A DNA stretch of 64,000 nt, taken from Trueperella pecoris (GTDB taxonomy: Bacteria > Actinomycetota > Actinomycetes > Actinomycetales > Actinomycetaceae). The stretch is from the NCBI RefSeq assembly GCF_014926385.1, contig NZ_CP053291.1:2218685-2282684 (forward strand). The letters run 5' to 3'. The notes below the pieces were generated by a model. The model was not told where the DNA came from. It ran no database searches and was given only the letters and a program-made list of their open reading frames with translations. This document shows positions 16,720 to 23,577 of this stretch, piece after piece. Both the position numbers and the translations under genes were made by a program. Numbering within the stretch: position 1 is the stretch's first letter; the number at the start of each line of letters is the position of its first letter.

Positions 16720-17691
16720 ATGATCCGTGTAGGAATTAACGGCTATGGCAACTTGGGCCGTGGCGTCGAGCTCGCGCTCACCCACGCGAGCGACATGGAG
16801 GCCGCCGTGGTCTTCACGCGCCGCAGCCCCGAGTCCGTGACGACCCTCGGCACGCCCGTCGCACACGTTGACGACATGGGCGCATACGTCGGTAAGCTCG
16901 ACGTCGTCATCAACTGCGGCGGCTCCGCCACCGACCTCGAGGCGCAGGGTCCGGCTGTGACCAGCCTGTTTAACACCGTCGACTCCTTTGACACCCACGC
17001 CAAGATCCCGGCGCACTTCGCCGCCGTTGACGACGCCGCCCGCGCCGCCTCCACCCTCGCCCTCATCTCCGCCGGCTGGGACCCCGGCCTCTTCTCGATG
17101 CTGCGCGTGCTCGGCGAAGCCGTCCTGCCCACCGGCTCCACGACGACGTTCTGGGGCCCCGGCGTCTCGCAAGGCCACTCCGACGCTATCCGCCGCATCC
17201 GCGGCGTCGTGGACGCCAAGCAGTACACGGTCCCCGTGGCGGAAACCGTCGCCGCTTTCAAAGAGCGCCGCGACGTCGAACTCACCCCGCGCACCATGCA
17301 CCAGCGCGTATGCTACGTGGTTGCCGAAGAAGGCGCAGACCTCGCGGCGATCGAACGCGCCATCGTCGAGATGCCGAACTACTTCGCCGACTACGACACG
17401 ACCGTCAACTTCGTCTCCGCCGACGTACTCGCCGTGGAACACCGCGGCATCCCGCACGGCGGCCAGGTGATTCGGAGCGGAAGCACGGACGACGGCGTCG
17501 GGGAAACCATCACCTTCCAACTCGACCTCGATTCGAACCCCGAATTCACTGGGTCGGTGCTGGTAGCGGCGGCTCGCGCCGTCGCACGCAAGGCTGCGCG
17601 TGGCCAGACCGGCGCTATCACCCTCTTCGACGTGACCCTCGCCGAGCTCTCGCCGCTATCCGACGAGGAGCTGCGCGCCCACTACCTCTAG
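16720..17691 (+). CDS. ddh: meso-Diaminopimelate dehydrogenase
   Basis: Enzyme of 323 residues. It makes meso-diaminopimelate from tetrahydrodipicolinate in one NADPH-dependent step, feeding lysine and peptidoglycan synthesis. Recognisable parts are the N-terminal nucleotide-binding GINGYGNLGRGVELAL, VVINCGGSATDL, DSFDTHAKI, ISAGWDPGLFSMLRVL and the substrate region FWGPGVSQGHSDAIRRI. A C-terminal GHGGQVIRSG-like stretch is present as PHGGQVIRSG. The ATG at 16720 follows a GAAGGAG site; an upstream in-frame ATG at 16678 is not needed. The presence of this enzyme fits actinobacteria that use the dehydrogenase variant of the lysine pathway. Confidence 0.95.
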   Translation: MIRVGINGYGNLGRGVELALTHASDMEAAVVFTRRSPESVTTLGTPVAHVDDMGAYVGKLDVVINCGGSATDLEAQGPAVTSLFNTVDSFDTHAKIPAHFAAVDDAARAASTLALISAGWDPGLFSMLRVLGEAVLPTGSTTTFWGPGVSQGHSDAIRRIRGVVDAKQYTVPVAETVAAFKERRDVELTPRTMHQRVCYVVAEEGADLAAIERAIVEMPNYFADYDTTVNFVSADVLAVEHRGIPHGGQVIRSGSTDDGVGETITFQLDLDSNPEFTGSVLVAAARAVARKAARGQTGAITLFDVTLAELSPLSDEELRAHYL

Positions 17692-17737
17692 GGGCGCGTT
17701 CAGGTGGGCGGTGATCCTCGGGCGCGGCGCGAGGGGC

Positions 17738-17743
17738 TATCCT
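17738..17743 (+). promoter_or_regulatory. -10 box, leaderless membrane-protein gene
   Basis: TATCCT ends six bases before the ATG at 17750. Confidence 0.5.
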
Positions 17744-17749
17744 TTTCTC

Positions 17750-18151
17750 ATGACCCAGATGTGGATGAAAGTAGCGACAGTCGTTCTCATTGCAGCAACA
17801 GGCCTTGCAACAGCGATCGGGATCGACACTCTACGCGACCGCGCATCCTCGCCGATGTGGCTCGCCATCCTCGCCACGGTGGTCTACCTCGCCGTGGTCA
17901 ACATCGCCGCGCGTCGCGTCGAGAGCGTTCCGGCGGGGGCGCGCTTCGGGGGCGACGTCATCGCCGGCCTCGCCTTCGGCGTCTTCTTCTACGCCAAACA
18001 AACCGCCTTTGACGTTGAGGGCCTCGCCTTCGCCGCGGTCAACGGAGTCTTCATCGCCCTGGTCATCATCGGCATGCAAAGCTACTGGTCGCGCCGCTGG
18101 CCCCAGCGCCTGCCCGCCGACGCCGAACCCGCCAGCGAGCCGGTCCGCTAA
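17750..18151 (+). CDS. Small four-helix membrane protein, unknown function
   Basis: Protein of 133 residues with about four hydrophobic segments (VATVVLIAATGLATAIG, MWLAILATVVYLAVVNI, DVIAGLAFGVFFYA, LAFAAVNGVFIALVIIGM) and an Arg/Pro-rich C-terminal tail. I do not recognise a family. The ATG at 17750 is placed by a TATCCT box six bases upstream; a start at 17711 would add 13 untypical residues. It stands alone between ddh and the NUDIX gene. Confidence 0.6.
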   Translation: MTQMWMKVATVVLIAATGLATAIGIDTLRDRASSPMWLAILATVVYLAVVNIAARRVESVPAGARFGGDVIAGLAFGVFFYAKQTAFDVEGLAFAAVNGVFIALVIIGMQSYWSRRWPQRLPADAEPASEPVR

Positions 18152-18226
18152 TCAACCGAAGCCCTAGCCAGCCAGGCTTCTACCAAGCCGGCCGCTAGGC
18201 GACAAGCCGGGCCATAAGCCGGCCGG

Positions 18227-18799
18227 CTAGCGCGCGAAAACCTCGCGGGCGTGGCGCAACGCCGCCTGCACCCGCGGATACATGTTGCCAGCCCCGCCGT
18301 CAGGCAGATCGTCAACCGGGAACCAACCCAACCGTTCGGACTCGTCGGAAACCTGGACGACGGCGTCGCGATCAGCAATCGCCACAAAACCGACGTCCCA
18401 GTGCTCGCGGCACACGCTGAAGCCACCACCGAGCACGTGAACGTCAATGTCACTGGGTGCATCGCTAAACGCCACGAACCCCGCCAAGCCCGACTCCTCC
18501 GTGCCCTCCCGCAACGCCGCCGCCGGCAACGACTCATCCGCACGCTCAAGATGCCCACCAAACTGCAGCCACATGCCGGCCTTCTTGTGGAAATCGAGCA
18601 AGATCTCAGACAAGTCGGGGCAGAAGACGAACAACGACGACGTAACATGCCGCTCCGCGAGCCCCTTCCACAGCGCAGCCTCGCCGCCCTCGCGTACGAG
18701 ACGCACGTAGTCATCGAGTGTGTAGCTCGCATCGGGATCGGCCGGCGCGACCGAGCCGCGCCAGGATTCGAGAGCCGCCAACACGTCGTCGTGAAACAT
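18227..18799 (-). CDS. NUDIX hydrolase
   Basis: Protein of 190 residues. The Nudix box is GGHLERADESLPAAALREGTEESGL (written as a family motif: the REGTEESGL half is exact). The first spacer is one residue longer than the standard GX5E. The fold hydrolyses nucleoside diphosphates linked to another group; the substrate is unknown. LFVFCPD and GWFPVDDLP are typical flanking strands. The ATG at 18799 has GGAGG four bases upstream. The gene lies just downstream of the tRNA-Arg terminator. Confidence 0.85.
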   Translation of the reverse strand: MFHDDVLAALESWRGSVAPADPDASYTLDDYVRLVREGGEAALWKGLAERHVTSSLFVFCPDLSEILLDFHKKAGMWLQFGGHLERADESLPAAALREGTEESGLAGFVAFSDAPSDIDVHVLGGGFSVCREHWDVGFVAIADRDAVVQVSDESERLGWFPVDDLPDGGAGNMYPRVQAALRHAREVFAR

Positions 18800-18812
18800 G
18801 GAACCTCCAAGC

Positions 18813-18852
18813 AAAAACGGCCCAGCGGGATTCAAGATCAACCACTGAGCCG
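18813..18852 (-). terminator. Intrinsic terminator of tRNA-Arg
   Basis: An 8-bp stem (CGGCTCAG with CTGGGCCG, one G-U pair) is followed by TTTTT on the minus strand. Confidence 0.75.
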
Positions 18853-18857
18853 AGAAG

Positions 18858-18930
<73 letters not shown>

Positions 18931-19005
18931 TTTGTTTTTCAACAGGGTTTACTTTACGCGCGAACAGGGGGTTGTGCCACTTGAGGAAACGTGGTCTTGA
19001 TTACG

Positions 19006-19011
19006 TAGACT
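19006..19011 (+). promoter_or_regulatory. -10 box, leaderless DUF1684 gene
   Basis: TAGACT ends six bases before the ATG at 19018. A TTGAGG lies 19 bases further upstream. Confidence 0.55.
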
Positions 19012-19017
19012 GGCATT

Positions 19018-19935
19018 ATGAATCCACCTTCGTCATGGACTAACTTCCGAGCCTCCCGCAACCACTCCCTCGCCGAGGATTTCGGCTGGCTGACACTGGT
19101 TTCCTTCGAGTGGGTCGGCGATGAGCCCAGCCGCCTTGACTCCTTCCCGGGCGTTTGGCGCGTGGAGGACGACGCCGTCTGGGCGAGTTTCGTTCCTGAA
19201 GACGGGGTTGAGCGAGAGGGCAATCCTGTGGAGGGCGATGTCGTGATTCGATTGCTGGACGAAGAATCCGATTTCTCGCTGCGCAGCGGCGGGCGCATGG
19301 CCGAGGTCGCCAAGCGCGGCGGGGTGTATGCGGTGCGGGTGCGGGACAACAGCGTCCCGTTACAACGCGAATTTGCCGGCGTTCCCGCGTGGGACTACGA
19401 CCCGGCCTTCGTGTTGCGTGGCGTGGTTCGGGCCCGCGAACCGGAAGTGGTTGAACGCGCGACCTTCCGACGGGACACCCAGAGTCTGGCGCGCATCGTT
19501 GCTGATCTGGAGCTGGAGTTGCCGGAGGAGAGGTCGGCGGAACAGGGCGTGGTCAGGCTCGCGCTCGAGGGTGACCTCGACGGCGAGCTCGTACTCAATT
19601 TCTATGACGACACCAACGGGCGCGAGAGCGCCGACTGGCGATTCGTGACCTTTCGGCTGGACGCGCCGGGTGGCGAGGATGGCGCGGCCGGTGCCGAGGG
19701 TGGCGCGGCCGGTGGCGCGCGGAAAGCCGGTCAGGCCGCTGGCCAGCCCCTTTCCCGTGATCGCGGCCATGTCGTCGAGATCGATTTCAACTACGCCCTG
19801 AATTTCCCGGCAGCATTCACTCCCTATGGCACGTGCCCGCGGCCGCTGCCCGATAATCGGATTCCGTTGGCTGTCGAGGCGGGTGAACGGCGGCCCGAAC
19901 CGGTGGCCTCGGCGCGGGGCTTACCTTCGATGTAG
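19018..19935 (+). CDS. DUF1684 family protein
   Basis: Protein of 305 residues without signal peptide or membrane segment. It matches DUF1684 from the N-terminal WTNFRASRNHSLAEDFGWLTLVSFEWV to the conserved C-terminal block DFNYALNFPAAFTPYGTCPRP followed by LPDNRIPLAVEAGE. The family's biochemical role is not established. An Ala/Gly-rich insert (about residues 222-248) breaks the domain just before the conserved block. The leaderless start is set by TAGACT. The last codons and stop lie inside the inverted repeat at 19924-19991. Confidence 0.8.
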   Translation: MNPPSSWTNFRASRNHSLAEDFGWLTLVSFEWVGDEPSRLDSFPGVWRVEDDAVWASFVPEDGVEREGNPVEGDVVIRLLDEESDFSLRSGGRMAEVAKRGGVYAVRVRDNSVPLQREFAGVPAWDYDPAFVLRGVVRAREPEVVERATFRRDTQSLARIVADLELELPEERSAEQGVVRLALEGDLDGELVLNFYDDTNGRESADWRFVTFRLDAPGGEDGAAGAEGGAAGGARKAGQAAGQPLSRDRGHVVEIDFNYALNFPAAFTPYGTCPRPLPDNRIPLAVEAGERRPEPVASARGLPSM

Positions 19936-19991
19936 AAATATGGACCGATCTTCATATATACGAAGATCGGTCCATATTTCTACATCGAAGG
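19924..19991. repeat. Perfect 30-bp inverted repeat, copy 1
   Basis: Two 30-base arms pair perfectly around an 8-base loop. The arms begin CCTTCGATG and contain ATGGACCGATCTTC. A near-identical element lies at 62677-62746. It overlaps the end of the DUF1684 gene and could act as a terminator, but a T-tract is missing. Confidence 0.9.
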
Positions 19992-20188
19992 ACGGTGTGC
20001 GACTAAGACCCTGACCGGTTTGCCGGGGCGGACGATGCTAGGTGCCGGGTTTGTCGGCCTAACCCTGGGTGGTGCTCGGGATGGTGCCCGGGGCGGTCTA
20101 GCCGCGCGGGCCTGGTGCGCCGACCGGCCCACCAGGCCCACCAGGCCCGCCAGGCGACCACGCCCTTCAGCACGCCCGGGCGCCCGAC

Positions 20189-21760
20189 CTACAGGCTAAA
20201 ACCGAGCAACATCGGGCCAAATGCCATCGTCCACACCGTAATGAGAACTACGCCAATGATGTTCAGCCACACGCCGGCCTTGACCATCTGCGAGATCGTG
20301 ATGTAACCCGAACCGTAGGCGATAGCGTTCGGCGGGGTTGCCACCGGGAGCATGAATGCGCAGGTCGCGGCTAGGGCGACCGGGATGACGAGCAGCTGCA
20401 CGTCCACACCCATACCGAGCGCCACAGCGCCAATGATCGGCAGGAAGGCGGCAGCGGTGGCGGTGTTGGAGGTCATTTCGGTCAGGAAGATGACGATTGC
20501 CGTCACGCCGATAATGATCACCACGATCGGCCAGCCGGCCATCGACCCGGCAACCTCGCCAATCCAGGCCGACAGGCCTGACTTCCCAAATGCGGCCGAC
20601 AGTGCCAGGCCGCCGCCGAAGAGCAGGAGCACGTCCCACGGAATGTGCTTGGCCGTGTCCCAGTCGAGGATGGCCACGCCCTCGGAGGGCTTAGCGGGCG
20701 TAATAAAGAGGACCATGGCGAGGACCATGGCAATGGTCGAGTCGGACACCGGGCCGTTGGGCCAGAAGGTCGGGATGATGATCCACGACGCCGCGGCGAG
20801 CACAAAGATGATTGCCACGATCTTCTCCTGAGCGGACATCGGGCCCATGTCACGAAGCTCGCGGTGGATGAGCTCCTTGCCGCCCGGCAGCTCGTCGACC
20901 TCCGGCTTGTACAGGCGGATCAGGAACTGCCACGCGATGAGCAGGAAGAGCCAGGCCATTGGCGTCGCGAAAACCATCCACATGCCGAACGACAGGGTGA
21001 TGTCATGGTTTTCCTGCAGGTAGCCGCGCAGGAGGGCGTTCGGCGGGGTGCCGATGAGGGTGGAGAGCGAGGCGATTGACGCCGAATAGGCGATACCCAA
21101 CATGAGGGCCGTGCCGAAGTTGGACAGCTTCGGGCCGTCGGCGTCGGCGTCGACGTGGCCGATTGTCGTCAGAACGGAGATGCCGATCGGGAGCATCATG
21201 ACCGCCGTCGCGGTATTGGAAACCCACATCGAGAGGAAGCCGGTGGCAACCATGAAACCCAGCACGAGGCGGGAGGGCTTGGTGCCAATCGCCTTGACGA
21301 TGGTCAGGGCGAGGCGACGGTGGAAGTTCCAGCGCTGCATCGCCAGGGCGAGGAAGAAGCCGCCCATGAAAAGGAAGATCGTGGAGGAGGCGTATGCCGC
21401 TCCCGCGTCCTTGAAGCTCATGATGCCAAAGATGGGGAAGAGCGTGACGGGCACGAGCGCGGTGGCGGCCAGCGGAATCGCTTCGGTCATCCACCATGCG
21501 CCCATCATGACGGCGATGCCGGCGGTGATGGCGATGGCGTTGCCGTCGGTCTTCATGTCCTTCGCAGCGAATTGCTCAAGCAGTGCCGGCGAAAGGTCCT
21601 TGGGGAAAATCAGGTAGACAATCAAGCCCGCCACGACGCCGAGGCCCAGCCCGCCAAGGTGGCGTAGCCAGGGGCGCCCCTGGGGCATGATGGTTTCGTC
21701 GGCGTGGTCCTGCGAGCCGGCCGAGATCGGGGAGTCGTGCAGGAGTTCTGGGGTACTCAT
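20189..21760 (-). CDS. DASS/SLC13-family anion:sodium symporter
   Basis: Polytopic membrane protein of 523 residues with two inverted halves. The duplicated signature SNTAT appears twice (WVSNTATAVMMLP and MTSNTATAAAFLP), each followed by a TPPNA motif (LIGTPPNALLRGY and VATPPNAIAYGSG). These are the Na+ and carboxylate binding loops of the family, which imports di- and tricarboxylates or sulfate. LDWDTAKHIPWDVLLLFGGG is the usual start of the second half. The N-terminal 30 residues are cytosolic and polar. The ATG at 21760 follows GAGAGGAAG. The substrate is probably a C4-dicarboxylate, but this is an inference. Confidence 0.92.
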   Translation of the reverse strand: MSTPELLHDSPISAGSQDHADETIMPQGRPWLRHLGGLGLGVVAGLIVYLIFPKDLSPALLEQFAAKDMKTDGNAIAITAGIAVMMGAWWMTEAIPLAATALVPVTLFPIFGIMSFKDAGAAYASSTIFLFMGGFFLALAMQRWNFHRRLALTIVKAIGTKPSRLVLGFMVATGFLSMWVSNTATAVMMLPIGISVLTTIGHVDADADGPKLSNFGTALMLGIAYSASIASLSTLIGTPPNALLRGYLQENHDITLSFGMWMVFATPMAWLFLLIAWQFLIRLYKPEVDELPGGKELIHRELRDMGPMSAQEKIVAIIFVLAAASWIIIPTFWPNGPVSDSTIAMVLAMVLFITPAKPSEGVAILDWDTAKHIPWDVLLLFGGGLALSAAFGKSGLSAWIGEVAGSMAGWPIVVIIIGVTAIVIFLTEMTSNTATAAAFLPIIGAVALGMGVDVQLLVIPVALAATCAFMLPVATPPNAIAYGSGYITISQMVKAGVWLNIIGVVLITVWTMAFGPMLLGFSL

Positions 21761-22158
21761 CGGACTTCCTCTCTAAATGCTGAGTGTGACTGTGTGCTGT
21801 GTGCTGGCATCGGTGCCAGTGGCGCGTGCCGCCGCGGCGTTACGTGCCGGGTAGCGAAGCGTGCCGTGTGGTCTTGCGAGCTGTTGCGCCACGCTGGCGA
21901 ACCGTCCCGGGGTGCATCTCGACGCCGCTCCGATGCTTTGATGTCGAGATGTTTATAAATTGTTACATAAAATCTCGGGTCGTGGGAGGCTTTTGCCAAA
22001 TTCTGGAATATTTACAGCGCGAAAGCGTTGAAATTGCGCGCTTGTCTGACAATTGGCACGGCGCCGTAGCGGGGCGAAAAAACGCCTGGACGGCGTCGTG
22101 AAAAATACGATACGCACCGGTGGAATCGGTTGCCCGCCACTTGCGGCGTCGCGGGCGA
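21761..22158. other. Intergenic region with a possible operator hairpin
   Basis: The stretch between the transporter and the DUF1801 gene contains a 9-bp inverted repeat, CATCTCGAC (21915-21923) with GTCGAGATG (21943-21951), followed by an AT-rich run. It lies upstream of the transporter and might be an operator or a promoter-proximal hairpin. Nothing else was recognised. Confidence 0.35.
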
Positions 22159-22164
22159 TAGAAT
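22159..22164 (+). promoter_or_regulatory. -10 box of the DUF1801 gene
   Basis: TAGAAT would start transcription near 22171, downstream of the ATG at 22163. This supports the GTG at 22202 as the translation start. Confidence 0.45.
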
Positions 22165-22201
22165 GCAGGCGACGAAATCCCGACTGTCAGGGGGTGCCGC
22201 C

Positions 22202-22795
22202 GTGGCTAACGCTCGCACGCCACTCGACCCCTGCGCGTTCATCGATCGCTTCCCGCCCGCCCTCAAAGCCGACGCCCACGCGCTCTACCGCTTATTGGCC
22301 TCCGTCACGGGGCACGACGCCGTCATGTGGGGTCCGTCGGTGGTGGGCTTTGGCGAAAAAGGGCCTCCGGCCAGGGGTGTGCTTGGTGAATCTGGGGGCT
22401 CCCTGTGCGACGTCGGTGGCGCGGGCGGCGGGTGCGGCTCGGGCGATGAGCCGGATGCTGCGGGCGGCGGGCCGGACGGATTCGAGATCGGTTTCGCTCG
22501 CCGGGGCTCAACGTTAATTCTCGTGCTGCGCCGCTACAACGACTACTACGCCCATATTCTCGAGCGGCTCGGAAGTGTGCCGTATGGCCGCAACGCCATC
22601 GCGCTTCCGCCATTTTCCGAGCTAGATCGGGAGGTGCTTCGCGAGCTGATCGAGACCGCCTGGAAGGATCACACCCGGGCGGACAGCGAAAGCCCGAGTG
22701 TCGCCGGCGGCAGCACGCCGGCCAACGCCAGCCCGCCGGCCGACACCCGCCCGCCGGCCAACGCCAGCCCGCCGGCCCCGACCGCGCTGTATTAA
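22202..22795 (+). CDS. DUF1801-domain protein with low-complexity inserts
   Basis: Protein of 197 residues. The DUF1801 (YdhG-like fold) pattern is FIDRFPPALKADAHALYRLL, TGHDAVMWGPSVVGFG and, after an insert, STLILVLRRYNDYYAHILERLG. The domain is broken by about 40 residues rich in Gly, Ala and Cys (GGSLCDVGGAGGGCGSG). A Pro/Ala tail has the repeated unit NASPPA. The GTG at 22202 is preceded by CAGGGGG. The function of the family is unknown. The inserts are probably disordered. Confidence 0.7.
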   Translation: MANARTPLDPCAFIDRFPPALKADAHALYRLLASVTGHDAVMWGPSVVGFGEKGPPARGVLGESGGSLCDVGGAGGGCGSGDEPDAAGGGPDGFEIGFARRGSTLILVLRRYNDYYAHILERLGSVPYGRNAIALPPFSELDREVLRELIETAWKDHTRADSESPSVAGGSTPANASPPADTRPPANASPPAPTALY

Positions 22796-22836
22796 CCTGC
22801 AAAAACGTGTGCGAAATGTCCGCAATTTAGTGCGGT

Positions 22837-22955
22837 CGCGGCCACCTTAGTACAGCGCGGGTAGAGGGCATCCCGACCGCCGGCCACCTTAGTACAGCGC
22901 GGGCATAGGGCGACCCGACCGCCGGCCACCTTAGTAGAGAGCGGACGAGAGTAGA
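22837..22955. repeat. 42-bp tandem repeat, 2.8 copies
   Basis: Units begin GCCGGCCACCTTAG at about 22837, 22879 and 22921. The words TTAGTACAGCGCGG in the first two units also occur in the dispersed hairpin family (26481, 38839, 60167), so this may be a degraded relative. Confidence 0.8.
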
Positions 22956-23031
22956 CCTGGCTGTCCTCCAAATGAAACTAGGGTCTACTCGCCGGAGTGG
23001 GGGGTGGTGCATCTTCGGCGCCACGGCGCTG

Positions 23032-23062
23032 AAAACCCCGCCAGTTCAATGAACCAGCGGGG
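23032..23062 (-). terminator. Intrinsic terminator of tRNA-Ser(GCT)
   Basis: A 12-bp stem (CCCCGC followed by TGGTTC, two G-U pairs) with a 3-base loop and TTTT on the minus strand. Confidence 0.75.
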
Positions 23063-23069
23063 TCTAGTG

Positions 23070-23158
23070 CGGAGATGGCGGGATTTGAACCCGCGAGCCA
23101 CGTTTCCACGGCTACTCCCTTAGCAGGGGAGCGCTTTCGACCACTCAGCCACATCTCC
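23070..23158 (-). tRNA. tRNA-Ser(GCT)
   Basis: An 89-base class II tRNA with a long variable arm. The acceptor stem is GGAGATG/CATCTCC, the anticodon stem CTCCC/GGGAG with loop CTGCTAA (anticodon GCT), and the T-arm contains GGTTCAAATCC. CCA is not encoded. It is one of three tRNA-Ser genes in the window. Confidence 0.97.
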
Positions 23159-23577
23159 AGGCTCCACTAGACTAGCCGATCTTCTCGGTGTGACGCCAAT
23201 TGGAGCATGCCGTCTGCCCGATTCTGCATCCGCACGGCGTCTCGCCCGACCCGCCCGATACACATCGGGTCGCGGCGCCAGAATCGGTCACGGTTTTCGT
23301 ATCGTTTCTCTTCACGACGCCGTCGGCGACAGCCTGCCGCATCGGCGTCGGCCCAGATGGTGGGGTTGGCTTGTCGGCGTCGTGCGCCTGGGGTGGTCGC
23401 AACGATGGTGGAAGTTGCTGGCCGCCGCGGGTTTGCTGGCCGCCGCGGGTTTTCTGGCCGCCTGGATTTCAGGCAATCGTGGGCAAACCCTTTACACCGT
23501 GCGGGTGTGTAGGTTACCGTAAAGCTAGCTAAAACGGTTTAGCTGAGAAAACTTTTCAACGTCGAAAGGTTCAAAGC
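23159..23577. other. Intergenic region upstream of the GH18 gene
   Basis: No credible gene. It contains a short tandem repeat, CTGGCCGCCGCGGGTTT repeated about every 20 bases near 23418-23460. The promoter for the following gene should lie at 23500-23570, but no convincing -35/-10 pair was identified. Confidence 0.4.

Noticed and set aside
19924..19991. Chromosome dimer resolution (dif) site
   Set aside because: The arms are 30 bp and perfectly symmetric with a second copy elsewhere; dif is a single ~28-bp site of different sequence.
23190..23532. Three overlapping open frames upstream of the GH18 gene
   Set aside because: No family, no ribosome site, and Arg/Pro-rich composition typical of GC-rich non-coding DNA.
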